64,000 nucleotides of DNA from Microcystis aeruginosa FD4 (GTDB taxonomy: Bacteria > Cyanobacteriota > Cyanobacteriia > Cyanobacteriales > Microcystaceae), in NCBI RefSeq assembly GCF_009792235.1, contig NZ_CP046973.1, positions 2,790,001-2,854,000 of the forward strand. The letters run 5' to 3'. A program made the position numbers and the translations under genes. Of the stretch, positions 18,117 through 27,445 are shown in pieces (position 1 is the first letter of the stretch; each line of letters starts with the position of its first letter). The notes under the pieces were generated by a model that worked only from the letters and a program-made list of their open reading frames with translations, did not search any database and was not told the DNA's origin.

Positions 18117-18237
18117 TATGATTACCCTTAATATCAATAGTTTCTATAATAGCAATTTTTGTGATAGGCGATCGCCGATCTTGTAGGTTGGTTTGAGGCA
18201 ACGAAACCCAACAATATTTTATTTAAGGTGTGTTACT

Positions 18238-18321
18238 TTAGTGACACACCTTACAGCGTTGATGGTTATTGTCATTTCGACTCAGTACGGCAATAAGCGC
18301 AGAAGCATCGCACAAAATCAA
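18238..18321 (-). pseudogene. Truncated N-terminus of a PIN-domain toxin
   Basis: A TTG start overlaps the TGA of the upstream antitoxin, and the frame reads LILCDASALIAVLSRND, the standard first strand of a VapC-type PIN domain. After about 20 codons it runs into a dispersed repeat and stops at 18238. The rest of the toxin is gone. Confidence 0.6.
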
Positions 18322-18578
18322 GATAATTCCTCTCTTTTTAGCTGTTTTTCCTGCATTAATTCCGCAAATTTTTCTCCTGTTTGGGTAGAAAGATCTGGGG
18401 AAGCTCCTTCAATGATACCCACTTTTCCCTTAAGGACCTCAGCTAGGGAGTTACTAGGGGGTGTCTTTTCCTCGCCTGAAATGGCATCCAGTACGATGAG
18501 CCTTACTTTTCTTCCTTTTAATTCAGAAGCACAGACGGCGATTTCTTCCCAAGTTCCTTCATAAATTCGTTGTCTCAT
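18318..18578 (-). CDS. Small antitoxin-like protein left next to a toxin remnant
   Basis: This 86-residue protein (MRQRIYEGTWEEIAVCASEL, KGRKVRLIVLD) belongs to a type of cyanobacterial short protein usually found just upstream of PIN toxins. Its acidic and basic C-terminal helix (EKFAELMQEKQLKREELS) would be the toxin-binding tail. The PIN start is still recognisable directly downstream but is truncated, so this is an orphan. The antitoxin function is inferred from context. Confidence 0.65.
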   Translation of the reverse strand: MRQRIYEGTWEEIAVCASELKGRKVRLIVLDAISGEEKTPPSNSLAEVLKGKVGIIEGASPDLSTQTGEKFAELMQEKQLKREELS

Positions 18579-18932
18579 GAGAATTATGCTTGTTTAAATA
18601 CTTACTGATCTTACTTGAAAACATTGAAAGGGTAAACCCATTCTCCCTCTAGTGCGATGCCTACAGCAATGCGTAGTAGCACGCCTAATCTTGTGGGTTG
18701 AGTAGTCTTCGACGCTGCTATGCAGATGAAACAACAAAAACCAACACTAATTAAGGTGTGTTACTTTAGTGACATACTATCAGTTATAATGGAAAGGTTT
18801 GAAGCCTAGACTTTCATCAAATGATGCTCATCTCTCTGAAAAATCCTGGTATCGTATCGTACATACATAGTGTAATGTCGTTGTCACTACATTATGTTAA
18901 AATAATTAAGTTTGGAATTACACCCCCATCTT

Positions 18933-19223
18933 ATGAGTAGTAAAACAAAAAGTAAGACTCCGCGTAATACCCTAAATTTGCGAATTAAGCGAGAAGAACG
19001 CAATTTGATCGATATGGCAGCCAAAGTGCAAGGTAAGAATAGAACTGATTTTATTTTGGAAGCCGCGCGGAATGCTGCGGAGGAAACTTTGCTCGAACGT
19101 ACTATTTTTTGGGCTAGTCCAGAGACTTATGCAGAATTTATCGCACTTCTAGATGCACCACCTCAACCTAATGAACGTTTACGCAAAACCATGCAGACGA
19201 TCGCACCTTGGGAGAAGGAATGA
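18933..19223 (+). CDS. DUF1778-type antitoxin (TacA/AtaR-like)
   Basis: The ribbon-helix-helix type antitoxin reads NTLNLRIKREERNLIDMAAK for the DNA-binding part, then GKNRTDFILEAARNAAEETL, and a C-terminal toxin-binding segment (SPETYAEFIALLDAPPQPNE). MSSKTKSKT at 18933 is the likely start; an upstream ATG at 18912 adds seven residues. It overlaps the GNAT gene by ATGA, so the two are one operon. It would repress its own promoter and block the acetyltransferase. Confidence 0.9.
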   Translation: MSSKTKSKTPRNTLNLRIKREERNLIDMAAKVQGKNRTDFILEAARNAAEETLLERTIFWASPETYAEFIALLDAPPQPNERLRKTMQTIAPWEKE

Positions 19224-19714
19224 ATTTGACACCACCTGAACCTCTGGCTAGTTATCACTCAATCACTGATTTTTCCTGTGGAATTACTTCTCTTGATGAT
19301 TGGTTGAAGCGTCGAGCTTATGCTAATCAAGCCAGTGGTGCAACTAGAACTTTTGTTACCTGCGTTGACAATAGGGTAGTTGGGTATTACGCCCTTGCTT
19401 CCGGGGCGATTAGTATACAATCAGCTAATGGTAAATTTCGGCGGAATATGCCTAACCCAATTCCAGTGGTAATTTTGGCACGATTGGCAGTAGATACTTC
19501 TTCCCAAGGTCAAGGTTTAGGACGCGGTTTATTTCGTGATGGTGCGCTACGGGTTGTTAAAGCGGCTGATACCATTGGTATTCGGGGAATTATTGTTCAT
19601 GCTATTTCAGAAGAAGCTAAGAATTTTTATTTGGCTTTAGGTTTTGATGTGTCTCCTCTTGAACCGATGACGTTGATGATTACTCTTAATGATTTACGCG
19701 CTTGTATTGCTTAG
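19220..19714 (+). CDS. GNAT-family toxin (TacT/AtaT-like acetyltransferase)
   Basis: This 164-residue GNAT toxin belongs to the group that acetylates aminoacyl-tRNA and stops translation. The acetyl-CoA pyrophosphate loop is SSQGQGLGRGLF, preceded by the strand ILARLAVD; the C-terminal strand with the catalytic-type Tyr is EEAKNFYLALGF. ATG 19220 overlaps the antitoxin stop; an upstream start at 19208 is less likely. The stop codon TAG (19712-19714) spans the left junction of the ISAzo13 element, but the coding sequence is complete. With its antitoxin it is one of only two structurally intact modules in the island. Confidence 0.9.
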   Translation: MNLTPPEPLASYHSITDFSCGITSLDDWLKRRAYANQASGATRTFVTCVDNRVVGYYALASGAISIQSANGKFRRNMPNPIPVVILARLAVDTSSQGQGLGRGLFRDGALRVVKAADTIGIRGIIVHAISEEAKNFYLALGFDVSPLEPMTLMITLNDLRACIA

Positions 19715-21307
19715 GGACTTCCAAAAAATAAACTATTCATTCTCAAGAATAATAATCATTCTCGGAGTGTAGGAGGTAGGGGTCGATGGTTGCCTCCTCC
19801 TTCCAATTTTGTAGTAGAATTAATCCTGTACATTATTAATCAAGTTTTTCTTTGTAAGTGTATATGGAATTAACTGATTCCCTCAAGAAATTGCTCAGTG
19901 AAACTGCACTTCAATTAAAAGGTGCAGCTAAAAGAAGATTCATGGCGCAAACAGTCTTAGAATTAGGCTATGGGGGACAAACCCTTGCTGCACAGGAGTT
20001 AGGCTGGAATCTAACTACTATTCGTCAAGGAATTAAAGAACTAAAAAGAGGTATTATTTGTGTTGATAATCATTCAGCTAAGGGGCGGAAAAAAGCAGAA
20101 GAACATTTACCTTTTCTCTTGGAAAACATCAAAAGTTTAGTGGATTCTCAAAGCCAAACTGACCCAAGTTTTAAAAGCCAAAGGCTTTATGTGAGACTGA
20201 GTGCGGCCGAAGTCCGAAAGCAATTAATCTCTAAATATGGGTACAGTGATGAGGATTTACCGAGCGAGGAAACTATTCGGGTTAAATTAAATAACTTAGG
20301 TTATCGTCTGAAAAGAGTCGCTAAAGTTTTACCTCAAAAAAAATTCCAGAAACCGAGGCAATCTGTGAGGAATTAGCTAACATTAATCGGGAAGCGGATG
20401 AAGACCCTACGATGTTACGTCTTAGTTTAGATGCCAAAGCCCGTGTTAATATTGGACTGTTGGATCGAGGAGGTAAGAATAGAATAACTGTCGAAACAAA
20501 CGATCATGATTTTAATCCGAAAACAACCCTAACCCCTTACGGAATATTTATTCCAGAATTTGATGAGTTGTTTTTGTATTTCACTGCCTCCACAGTCACC
20601 CGTGACTTTATTGTTGATATATTAGAAGATTTCTGGGAGTCGGAAAAATCTCGTTTTGAGAAAATTAAAACTTTGATAATTAATCAAGATAATGGCCCAG
20701 AAAATAATTCGAGACGAACTCAGTTTATGAAACGTATAGTTGAGTTTTCCCAAAAATATCAAGTTAATATACGTTTAGCTTACTATCCCCCCTACCATAG
20801 TAAATATAATCCTATTGAACGAACCTGGGCTGTGTTAGAAAACCCTTGGAATGGGAGTATTTTAGATGAAATCGAAACCGCTTTGAAATTCGCCCAAACT
20901 ATGACTTGGAAAGGAAAACACCCGATTGTTAAGTTGATTACTGAAACTTACGAAAAAGGAGTAAAGCTTACTAAAAAAGCCAGGGGAAAAATCGAAGAAA
21001 AAATCGAACGTCTCACAGAATCAACGAATCAAGACTTTCCCGATTTGGGGCAATGGTTTATTGATATTTATTATGATAAGACCTAGTTTGTAGTTAACTA
21101 AGATGGTTAGCTAAAAACTGTATTTGATTCTTTAACTTGTCCTTGTTATACTCGAAAAAGCTCGGAAGTATAAAAGTTTATGCTGCTATTTTTTCGGAAA
21201 AATAGGTTGTAATGGGAGACTCTTTGTTTTCCTAGACAAAAATAATTACTTTTTCAAAAAAACACTTTTCTATTTTTTTGTTGGGTATTTTATTCTCTGG
21301 AAGTCCC
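19714..21307 (+). mobile_element. ISAzo13-family element, copy 1
   Basis: The ends are GGGACTTCCAAAAAATAAAC at 19714 and, on the opposite strand, GGGACTTCCAGAGAATAAAA ending at 21307. A second, inverted copy is at 41993-44781. The present flanks are ..GCTTA on the left and TAAAAAAG on the right; the 3-bp TTA duplication is not found across this copy but is found if the left flank is paired with the left flank of copy 2 (see findings). Confidence 0.9.
19864..21086 (+). CDS. ISAzo13-family transposase, two frames joined by a probable -1 slip at A8
   Basis: Frame 1 (19864-20376) covers the HTH part (LELGYGGQTLAAQELGW, TIRQGIKELKRG) and ends shortly after LPQKK. At CAAAAAAAATTCC (20335-20347) the next frame takes over (KKIPETEAICEELANINREA) and runs to 21086. 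It carries the DDE motifs: LSLDAKARVNIG, LIINQDNGPENNS and KYNPIERTWAVL. The same A8 run and the same frame break are in copy 2, which diverges elsewhere, so the shift is probably used in expression and not a random lesion. Confidence 0.82.
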
Positions 21308-21500
21308 TAAAAAAGACTGAAAATGCAGCCATCACGGCATCTTCTACCTGATATTTTCTATTATTTCTAGGTTTCCTCTCATCGGGTAAATCATGTAATT
21401 TTTGACGTAAAAATTGCCTTAATTCCGAAATTTCCTAGGGTTGCCGCTTTTTGAGCCATCTTGGAATAATTTGACGTGCTGGTGGATTTCTAACTCCCCC
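21308..21500 (-). pseudogene. N-terminal fragment of an ISNCY-type transposase
   Basis: The minus strand reads toward the ISAzo13 end: PARQIIPRWLKKRQP, TAG, EISELRQFLRQKLHDLPDE, NNRKYQVEDAVMAAFSVFF. This is the start of the large ISNCY-type transposase common in cyanobacteria, ending exactly at the ISAzo13 junction. A C-terminal fragment of the same type abuts the other ISAzo13 copy at 44782. Confidence 0.7.
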
Positions 21501-21806
21501 ATTTTACCTTAGCTGACAATAATTATAAATTTTTATTTCCCTTGAATTCCCTATTCTAAAAACAGAACTATCTTCCTGAATTAACCCCGTTCGTTCTCAG
21601 CCAACCCCTTTGATTGCTTGAGTATTTATACTTAATTTGTCCAACCAATTGTTTTTTTAGTGATCGCCTCTCCTCGAAAATAGTTATTTTGTACTATATT
21701 TCCCCTGCCAAAATCGGGGTTAATGCTCTATTTATTTCAAAATGAGAATTGCTGACTTCTTTGTCTTGGTCAGGATCAAGTAGGATAGATTGGATAGTTT
21801 CGGCGA
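21501..21806. other. Gene-free stretch, nothing recognised
   Basis: AT-rich sequence between the ISNCY fragment and the MacB-type gene. I see no open frame, repeat or clear hairpin. It may contain the decayed end of the ISNCY element. Confidence 0.5.
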
Positions 21807-23021
21807 CTATAATCTTCTCAAAGCAACTATTGGCTCTAATTTAGCGGCACGATGAGCGGGAACAACACCGAAAATCAGACCGATGGCACTGGAAACTCCT
21901 AAAGCGAGAATTATCGCGGGGATTGAGACACTGGTAGTTAAAGCGGCAAAAATTCCCGCTAGATACATTCCTTGAATGCCGACAAAAATCCCGATAATTC
22001 CGCCAGTGGTGGCTAAAATCACCGATTCAATGAGAAATTGACCTTTTATATCCCCTTCTTTGGCTCCTAAAGCCTTTCTTAACCCGATTTCTTGGGTTCT
22101 TTCCGTGACTGACACCAGCATAATATTCATGACGCCGATTCCTCCGACAAAAAGGGAAATACTGGCGATCGAGGCTAACATTCTAGTTAAACTATCGTTA
22201 GTTTCTTTGGCCATTTCTAAGACTGCGGTTTGGGGGAAAATCTGCACATAATTCTCATCGCTGACCTGATGACGCATTTGCAGCAGGTTGCTAATCTGAA
22301 ACTGGGCGGCTTTAATTTGGGCGGAGTTTTTGGCCAAGACAGAAATATGAGTTAGGGGAATGCCAAAGATAGCTCTGCGGCCTTGAACCTGATTAGACAT
22401 GGTAGTTAGGGGAATTAAGGCTCGATCGTCCTGATTAGTCTCAAATAAGGAGCCTTTCGCCTGCAAAACTCCAATGACTTGAAAACTAAGATTGCCGATG
22501 CGAAGATTTTCGCCGACGGGATTGCGATTACCAAAGAGATTTTTAGCTAATTCCGATCCCAAGACTATCACGCGATTATCCCGTTTCAGGTCAGATTCCA
22601 TAATAAATCTACCTTTAGATAGTTGACGGTTACGCACGTTTAGGTACTCGGCTCCCACCCCGATCAGGGGGCTATTACTGGTTCTATTACCGAAGGATAA
22701 GATTCTTGTACCGCTCAATTCGGGAGAAATGGCGGCAATGGCGGGAACTTGAGATGCGATCGCTTGAGCGTCTTCGTAGGTGAGGGGCCGGGGATTAGGA
22801 ATTGTCCGCCGGACATTGCGCGAGGAGGTGGAAACAAATAAAACATTCGGACCGAGCGCTTCAAACTGCTCGATAGCAACTTTTTGCGCTCCTTCACCCA
22901 CTCCCACTAGGGCAATGACGGAGGCGTTACCGATAGCAATTCCTAGCATGGTTAGACCACTACGCAGTTTATTGCCCATCAAAGCGGAAAAAGCCATTTT
23001 CAGGTTTTCGAGTATTTCCAT
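21807..23021 (-). CDS. MacB/FtsX-type ABC transporter permease
   Basis: This 404-residue inner-membrane permease has one N-terminal transmembrane helix (LTMLGIAIGNASVIALVGV), a large periplasmic MacB-PCD domain (about 40-270, with LTYEDAQAIASQVP and IGVGAEYLNVRNRQL), and three C-terminal helices containing GGIGVMNIMLVSVTERTQEI, GLRKALGA and the final VPAHRAAKLEPIVALR. The family exports peptides, lipoproteins or antibiotics with a separate ATPase and an HlyD-type adaptor. Neither gene is adjacent here, so the partner is probably encoded elsewhere. The substrate is unknown. Confidence 0.9.
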   Translation of the reverse strand: MEILENLKMAFSALMGNKLRSGLTMLGIAIGNASVIALVGVGEGAQKVAIEQFEALGPNVLFVSTSSRNVRRTIPNPRPLTYEDAQAIASQVPAIAAISPELSGTRILSFGNRTSNSPLIGVGAEYLNVRNRQLSKGRFIMESDLKRDNRVIVLGSELAKNLFGNRNPVGENLRIGNLSFQVIGVLQAKGSLFETNQDDRALIPLTTMSNQVQGRRAIFGIPLTHISVLAKNSAQIKAAQFQISNLLQMRHQVSDENYVQIFPQTAVLEMAKETNDSLTRMLASIASISLFVGGIGVMNIMLVSVTERTQEIGLRKALGAKEGDIKGQFLIESVILATTGGIIGIFVGIQGMYLAGIFAALTTSVSIPAIILALGVSSAIGLIFGVVPAHRAAKLEPIVALRRL

Positions 23022-23039
23022 GGTTAGTTACATTCAGTG

Positions 23040-23330
23040 ATCAGTGATCAGTAAACAGTGATCAGTAAACAGTAAACAGTAAACAGTAAACAGTAATCAG
23101 TGAACAGTAAGTAGTCGGCAAAATTAATTTCCTAGTCGAGACTCCGAGACTCCGAGACTCCGAGACTCACAAGACAGCTATTAGGGATCGGATTTGAGTT
23201 TTCAGTTCACTGTTTACTGATCACAGCAGCAGTCTGACGGAGTAGTGGCTTAGATGTGTAATTAATTGTGCTTAGATACTTAAACAGTAAACAGGTATAA
23301 AGATAAAGATAAAGATAAAGATAACTAACG
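23040..23330. repeat. Cluster of short tandem repeats
   Basis: Stacked microsatellites: heptamers of the CAGTAAA / CAGTGAT type (23041-23110), CTCCGAGA-type heptads (23139-23166), and AAAGAT hexamers repeated about four times (23296-23323). A segment GCTTAGATGTGTAATTAATT (23249-23268) recurs at 60299. Short tandemly repeated repetitive (STRR) heptamers are known in cyanobacteria. The same CAGT/ACTG family recurs at 29860, 34548-34690 and 60640-60685. Confidence 0.8.
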
Positions 23331-23458
23331 GCTCTTCTGGTTTCTGTGTGGCAACGAGGTCTATGCTGATAGAATATCCGCAAAATAGTCCTAAAAGTCT
23401 TGCCCAGTAAGTTCAATTCCATAAGCAAAAATTATCACACAAAGTCGAGAAGAGCCGA
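23331..23458. repeat. Possible MITE with ISL3-like ends
   Basis: A 128-bp stretch is bounded by CGGCTCTTCT and its inverse AGAAGAGCCG. GGCTCTTCG is also the terminal sequence of the ISL3 element at 32185-33606. No coding sequence and no matching 8-bp target duplication were found, so this may be a deletion derivative or a chance palindrome. 23459-23621 holds nothing I recognise. Confidence 0.45.
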
Positions 23459-23621
23459 TTTATTTGATCGTCGGGGGAACAATCCCTACTGCCACCACCC
23501 GGCATTAAAACAAGCGGAAAAGGGAATCCGAGAGAAATTCTACCTCGATCGCCCCGCAGCGGGAATTCCCTTCGATAACGGCTAATTCTCGCCAGTAGAA
23601 GCACCTCTAACCCCTAATCCC

Positions 23622-24416
23622 TCACTGAATCGCCTGTTTTAAACTATGGCAGAATTCTTCGAGGGATTTTAACCCATCGCTGGGGGAATTATCGGCCAGA
23701 CGTTTAACCATGGCACTGCCGACAATTACCGCATCAGCCCCCCAGTTTTTGACCTGTAGTGCCTGTGTCGGGTCAGAAATGCCAAATCCTACCCCCACGG
23801 GTTTATCGGTGACAGAACGAATAGAATCGAGCAATTCCTCCACTCTGGTGGCCACTTGGTTCCGCATTCCCGTCACTCCCGTGACACTAACCAGATAAAT
23901 AAAACCTTGCGATTGCAGGGCGATCGCTTGTAGGCGTTCGCGGGGACTGGTAGGCGCTACCAATAAAATCACTTCAATTCCCTTAGCAGCAGCTGGTTGC
24001 AGCAGACTTTCCGCTTCCTCTAGGGGTAAATCAGGAACCACCAAACCACTCACCCCAGCTGCTTTAATTTGGTCTAAAAAGACATCTATCCCGCGATGAT
24101 AGATCGGATTATAGTAAGTAAAGAGAATAATGGGAGCCTTCACCTCTCCCTGGGCATTTTTGACAATTTCTAGCACATCTTCCAACTTGACACCCCGATT
24201 TAAAGCGCGGGTGGCTGCCGCTTGAATCACCGGACCATCCGCAAGAGGATCGGAATAGGGAACCCCCAACTCGATCAGATCGGCCCCTGCCCGGTCTAAA
24301 ATACGTAAAGCTTGGGCAGTAGTGGACAAATCGGGATCACCGGCAGTAATAAAGGGAATCAAGGCACAATTGCCCTGGGAACGAAGATAACGAAAACACT
24401 CGGAAACAGCAGTCAT
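23622..24416 (-). CDS. trpA: Tryptophan synthase alpha subunit
   Basis: TrpA cleaves indole-3-glycerol phosphate to indole and glyceraldehyde-3-phosphate, passing indole to TrpB in the last step of tryptophan synthesis. This 264-residue TIM barrel has the catalytic Glu49 and Asp60 in their usual positions ([15 protein letters not shown]), [11 protein letters not shown] at the start, the loop [11 protein letters not shown], and the phosphate-binding GVGFGISDP and IVGSAMV. Length and motifs are complete. It stands alone, as trp genes usually do in cyanobacteria, and no regulatory leader was seen. Confidence 0.97.
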   Translation of the reverse strand: MTAVSECFRYLRSQGNCALIPFITAGDPDLSTTAQALRILDRAGADLIELGVPYSDPLADGPVIQAAATRALNRGVKLEDVLEIVKNAQGEVKAPIILFTYYNPIYHRGIDVFLDQIKAAGVSGLVVPDLPLEEAESLLQPAAAKGIEVILLVAPTSPRERLQAIALQSQGFIYLVSVTGVTGMRNQVATRVEELLDSIRSVTDKPVGVGFGISDPTQALQVKNWGADAVIVGSAMVKRLADNSPSDGLKSLEEFCHSLKQAIQ

Positions 24417-24676
24417 CGAAAATTACTGAAGACATAAAGCACCTTCTATTATCTCATGGCGGGGAATAGCTCATTGCCGGTCGCTACAAGCTCAGGTAAA
24501 GAATTTTTCAAGTAATACTCAAGGAATATTGACAAAATGGCGATCAAGGGTACAATAGGCGCAGTCTGGTAGTTTTGAGAAAATCTCTTGTATAAACTGG
24601 TTTTCATTCCGCTTTTTCCGGTACAAAATAGGACTACTGCCCGATCGGGTTTCGTATAATCAAACACCATATATCT

Positions 24677-25594
24677 ATGTTTTCCATTTACATTCTCACC
24701 CATAACGAAGAAATTGATATTGCCGCCTGTGTGGAGTCGGCACTTCTATCCGATGATGTGATTGTGGTTGACTCCTACAGTAGCGATCGCACTGTAGAGA
24801 TCGCTTCTCGTTATCCAGTGTGCGTGATTCAGCATCAATTCGAGAGTCATGGTAGACAAAGAACTTGGATGTTAGAAAATATCGAGACTAAATACGATTG
24901 GGTTTATATTCTCGAAGCAGATGAAAGGATGACACCCCAACTCTACGCAGAATGTCTGCGTGCCACTCAACAGACAGAATTTACTGGTTTTTATGTGGCC
25001 GAAAGAGTTATGTTTATGGGGACGTGGATCCGTCGCAGCACCCAGTATCCTCGTTACCAAATGCGTCTATTTAGAAAAGATCAAGTCTGGTTTAGCGATT
25101 ATGGTCACACGGAAAGGGAAGAATGTCGAGGAAAAACCTCTTTTTTACAGGAAACCTATCCCCACTACACCTGTAGTAAAGGTTTAAGTCGTTGGATTGA
25201 AAAACATAATCGTTACTCTACCGATGAAGCGGCAGAAACCCTACATCAGTTGGCTAATGGTGGTGTTAGTTGGAAAAATTTATTTTTTGGTAAAACCGAA
25301 GTAGATAGACGGAGAGCTTTAAAAGATTTATCTCTACGATTGCCTTTTCGTCCCTTGCTTCGTTGGTTTTATATGTATTTTATCTTGGCAGGAATTCTCG
25401 ATGGTAAAGCTGGTTTTGCTTGGTGTACTCTGCAAGCTTTTTATGAGTATTTGATCCTCTTAAAAGTGGCGGAAATGAAACAGGGTTTACCCACTCCCCC
25501 CGAAGTCAGAAATCCTTTTCATCCCCCGCAAAATGGTGACAATCTTAATTCCCATAGGTCTGACTTCGTCTCCCTAAAAGGAAAAGCCGATTAA
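24677..25594 (+). CDS. Family 2 glycosyltransferase (WaaE/KdtX-like)
   Basis: This 305-residue GT2 enzyme has an N-terminal Rossmann-like GT-A fold: SIYILTHNEEIDIAACVESA, VIVVDSYSSDRTVEIA, and the metal/nucleotide motif as VYILEADERM. The C-terminal part (about 215-265) has hydrophobic helices (LLRWFYMYFILAGILDG) typical of the lipopolysaccharide-core glucosyltransferase subgroup. It probably adds a sugar to a lipid- or polysaccharide-linked acceptor at the cytoplasmic face; the exact substrate cannot be read from sequence. A pair of MITEs follows. Confidence 0.88.
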   Translation: MFSIYILTHNEEIDIAACVESALLSDDVIVVDSYSSDRTVEIASRYPVCVIQHQFESHGRQRTWMLENIETKYDWVYILEADERMTPQLYAECLRATQQTEFTGFYVAERVMFMGTWIRRSTQYPRYQMRLFRKDQVWFSDYGHTEREECRGKTSFLQETYPHYTCSKGLSRWIEKHNRYSTDEAAETLHQLANGGVSWKNLFFGKTEVDRRRALKDLSLRLPFRPLLRWFYMYFILAGILDGKAGFAWCTLQAFYEYLILLKVAEMKQGLPTPPEVRNPFHPPQNGDNLNSHRSDFVSLKGKAD

Positions 25595-25600
25595 CATTTA

Positions 25601-25834
25601 ACTAGGGTTGGCTGAATAATGGTAAAACCCTTTTAAAATAAGGCTTTTGACCTGTTAAAATCCGATGTTCATGCTGCGAAAATCGGATTGGGACTCTCAA
25701 AAACCTGGCATTATCCTTCTTTTAGTACAAAATTGGTACAAAAAGAGAGGGGAACAAAGCCTGAAACGACCGGCTACTGACGACCGACGACCGACTCCTA
25801 ACCCCACCAACAAACTTTTTCAGCAGACCCTAAC
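25601..25834. repeat. MITE, family with AACTAGGGTT ends, copy 1
   Basis: It begins ACTAGGGTTGGCTGAATAA and ends CTTTTTCAGCAGACCCTAACT, imperfect inverted repeats of each other. There is no coding sequence. The CCAACAAACTTTTTCAGC end recurs at 25990-26213, 55801-55835 and 62086-62115. Confidence 0.75.
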
Positions 25835-25989
25835 TATTATTAATCAGTCAGCAATTACCTAACAACAAGCTAGAGACAAAAAGCAATCCTGAGCCTTTTT
25901 TTTATTAGCTGTGACATCAATTTCACGGACACCTCGAAAAATCGAAAGATTTTCTAAAAACCAGAGACATAGGGAGCAAAAAGCCTTTA

Positions 25990-26213
25990 ACTAGGGTTGG
26001 CTGAATAAATCTAAAAACCTTGTTGGATAAGGCTTTTAGACTTTTTTCCCCTCAAAAAGTGCTGACCATTGGAGTGATCGGGGGTAAAATTCAGGCACTT
26101 TTTCCCTGAAAATTAGGTAACTGACTACCTCAAAATCGGTAAAACCCTACACCCTACACCCCACACCCCACACCCTGCCCCCACTAACAAACTTTTTGCC
26201 GCAAACCCTAACT
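25990..26213. repeat. MITE, family with AACTAGGGTT ends, copy 2
   Basis: It starts ACTAGGGTTGGCTGAATAA like copy 1 and ends CTTTTTGCCGCAAACCCTAACT. The interior is unrelated to copy 1 except for AAGGCTTTT near the start, and includes the tandem CCCTACACC/CCCACACC run. Two copies lie 155 bp apart after the glycosyltransferase gene, with no gene between. Confidence 0.72.
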
Positions 26214-26313
26214 AGAGGGGAGAGTCCTTATGACCAGACGAAAATGGTAAAAAGACAGGGGAGAGTCAAAAAACGCCAGTCAAGGCTAGAAGATCGCCAA
26301 GACAAGTTATACT

Positions 26314-27349
26314 TTAGACGTTGATAATCTGAGATTTATTAAACTTCTGAAATCGGAGAGTAAGCAAGGAATCCAGTTCTTTTTTATGTTTCAGATGGGC
26401 ATCATTCAGACATTCATAAATAGCTGAAGAAAAGTCAGGAAAGTTTTCATAATATTGACCAGACAAACATTTCTTTTTGACCAATTTACACCGCCTTTCA
26501 ATTAAATTTAGATTAGGCGAATAAGACGGCAGATAGAGTAACTCTATTGACAAAGAAAGAGCCAATTCCTCAACAATTTTACATTTTTGATAGCGGGCAT
26601 TATCTAATACTAGAGTAATGGGAATATTTAGTCCTAAAGCAGCTATTTTTGACCGGAGTTCACAGACTTGCTGTAATATAAGTGTCATTTGTTACCAGAA
26701 TAACTTCATGAGTTATTGCATTTAATGCTCCTCAAACATTAAAGCATTTACGCCCGTTCGGGGACTTAACGAAAAGTCTCTCAAAACACCAATACCGAGA
26801 AAAGCTCCCATAACCAAGGGAGCGGCATCAACAAAAAAAACAGCCCTTTTTCCTTCTTTAGCCTCATTTAGTCTGGGTTCTAGCTTTTTTTCTTTGTAGT
26901 CTTCTTGTTCATCCTGGTCAGCTTTAGAAGGCAGAGAACCTACTTTTAAACATTTCATTCCCAGGGATTTTAAGAATTTACTCACTTGGGGAGGACTTCG
27001 TTTTATTCCCGTCAATTCTTCTCTCCTATATACAACTTCATTTATTGTGGCTGGTGGATTTTTCTCCAAATATTTTTTGAGCGTTTCTCTTTGAGACTCT
27101 AATTCACGTTTAGGACGATAGAAGTTGATTTATTTTAATTTTTCTATTCCGCCTTCTTGAGCATCTCGAAGATAAATTAGTCAGGTATTTGGCGAGATTC
27201 CCACTAACTGACAAATTTTTGGTTGCGGTATCTTTTGACTCTTTAACCAAAGAACTTCCATCTTAAGTTGAACCCGGGGATGAGGATGATGAAATCTTTC
27301 CTAATACAGTGAGTTCTTTTCTTCCTCCGTGAATTTTAGGTTAATCATG
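26314..27349 (-). pseudogene. IS630-family transposase, heavily decayed
   Basis: The frame starts MINLKFTEEEKNSLY at 27349, then has three in-frame stops before RPKRELESQRETLKKYLEKN. It continues open to 26722 with the winged-helix segment (ATINEVVYRREELTGI) and the first Asp (VFFVDAAPLVMGAFLG). A frameshift and short gap follow before the C-terminal segment (26688-26314) with LVLDNARYQKCK and LPSYSPNLNLIERRCKLVKK. The 5' flank (27394-27439) is a terminal sequence with a second, solitary copy at 33974-34019. Confidence 0.85.
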
Positions 27350-27445
27350 TTTTTAATGAGTGCTTTGCTTCTAATTATGACTCTTAAACTATATTATTGT
27401 CTTTGAGTCAAAAATGCAAGTTATAGCCGTGCAAAGTATAGCTAG

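Noticed and set aside
19712..21309. TA target duplication for ISAzo13 copy 1
   Set aside because: TA on both sides is a weak two-base match. The three-base TTA match obtained by pairing with the flank of copy 2 is better and also explains the ISNCY halves.
24449..24703. 84-residue minus-strand frame between trpA and the glycosyltransferase
   Set aside because: It overlaps the glycosyltransferase start, has no recognised motifs, and is probably chance in the shared promoter region.
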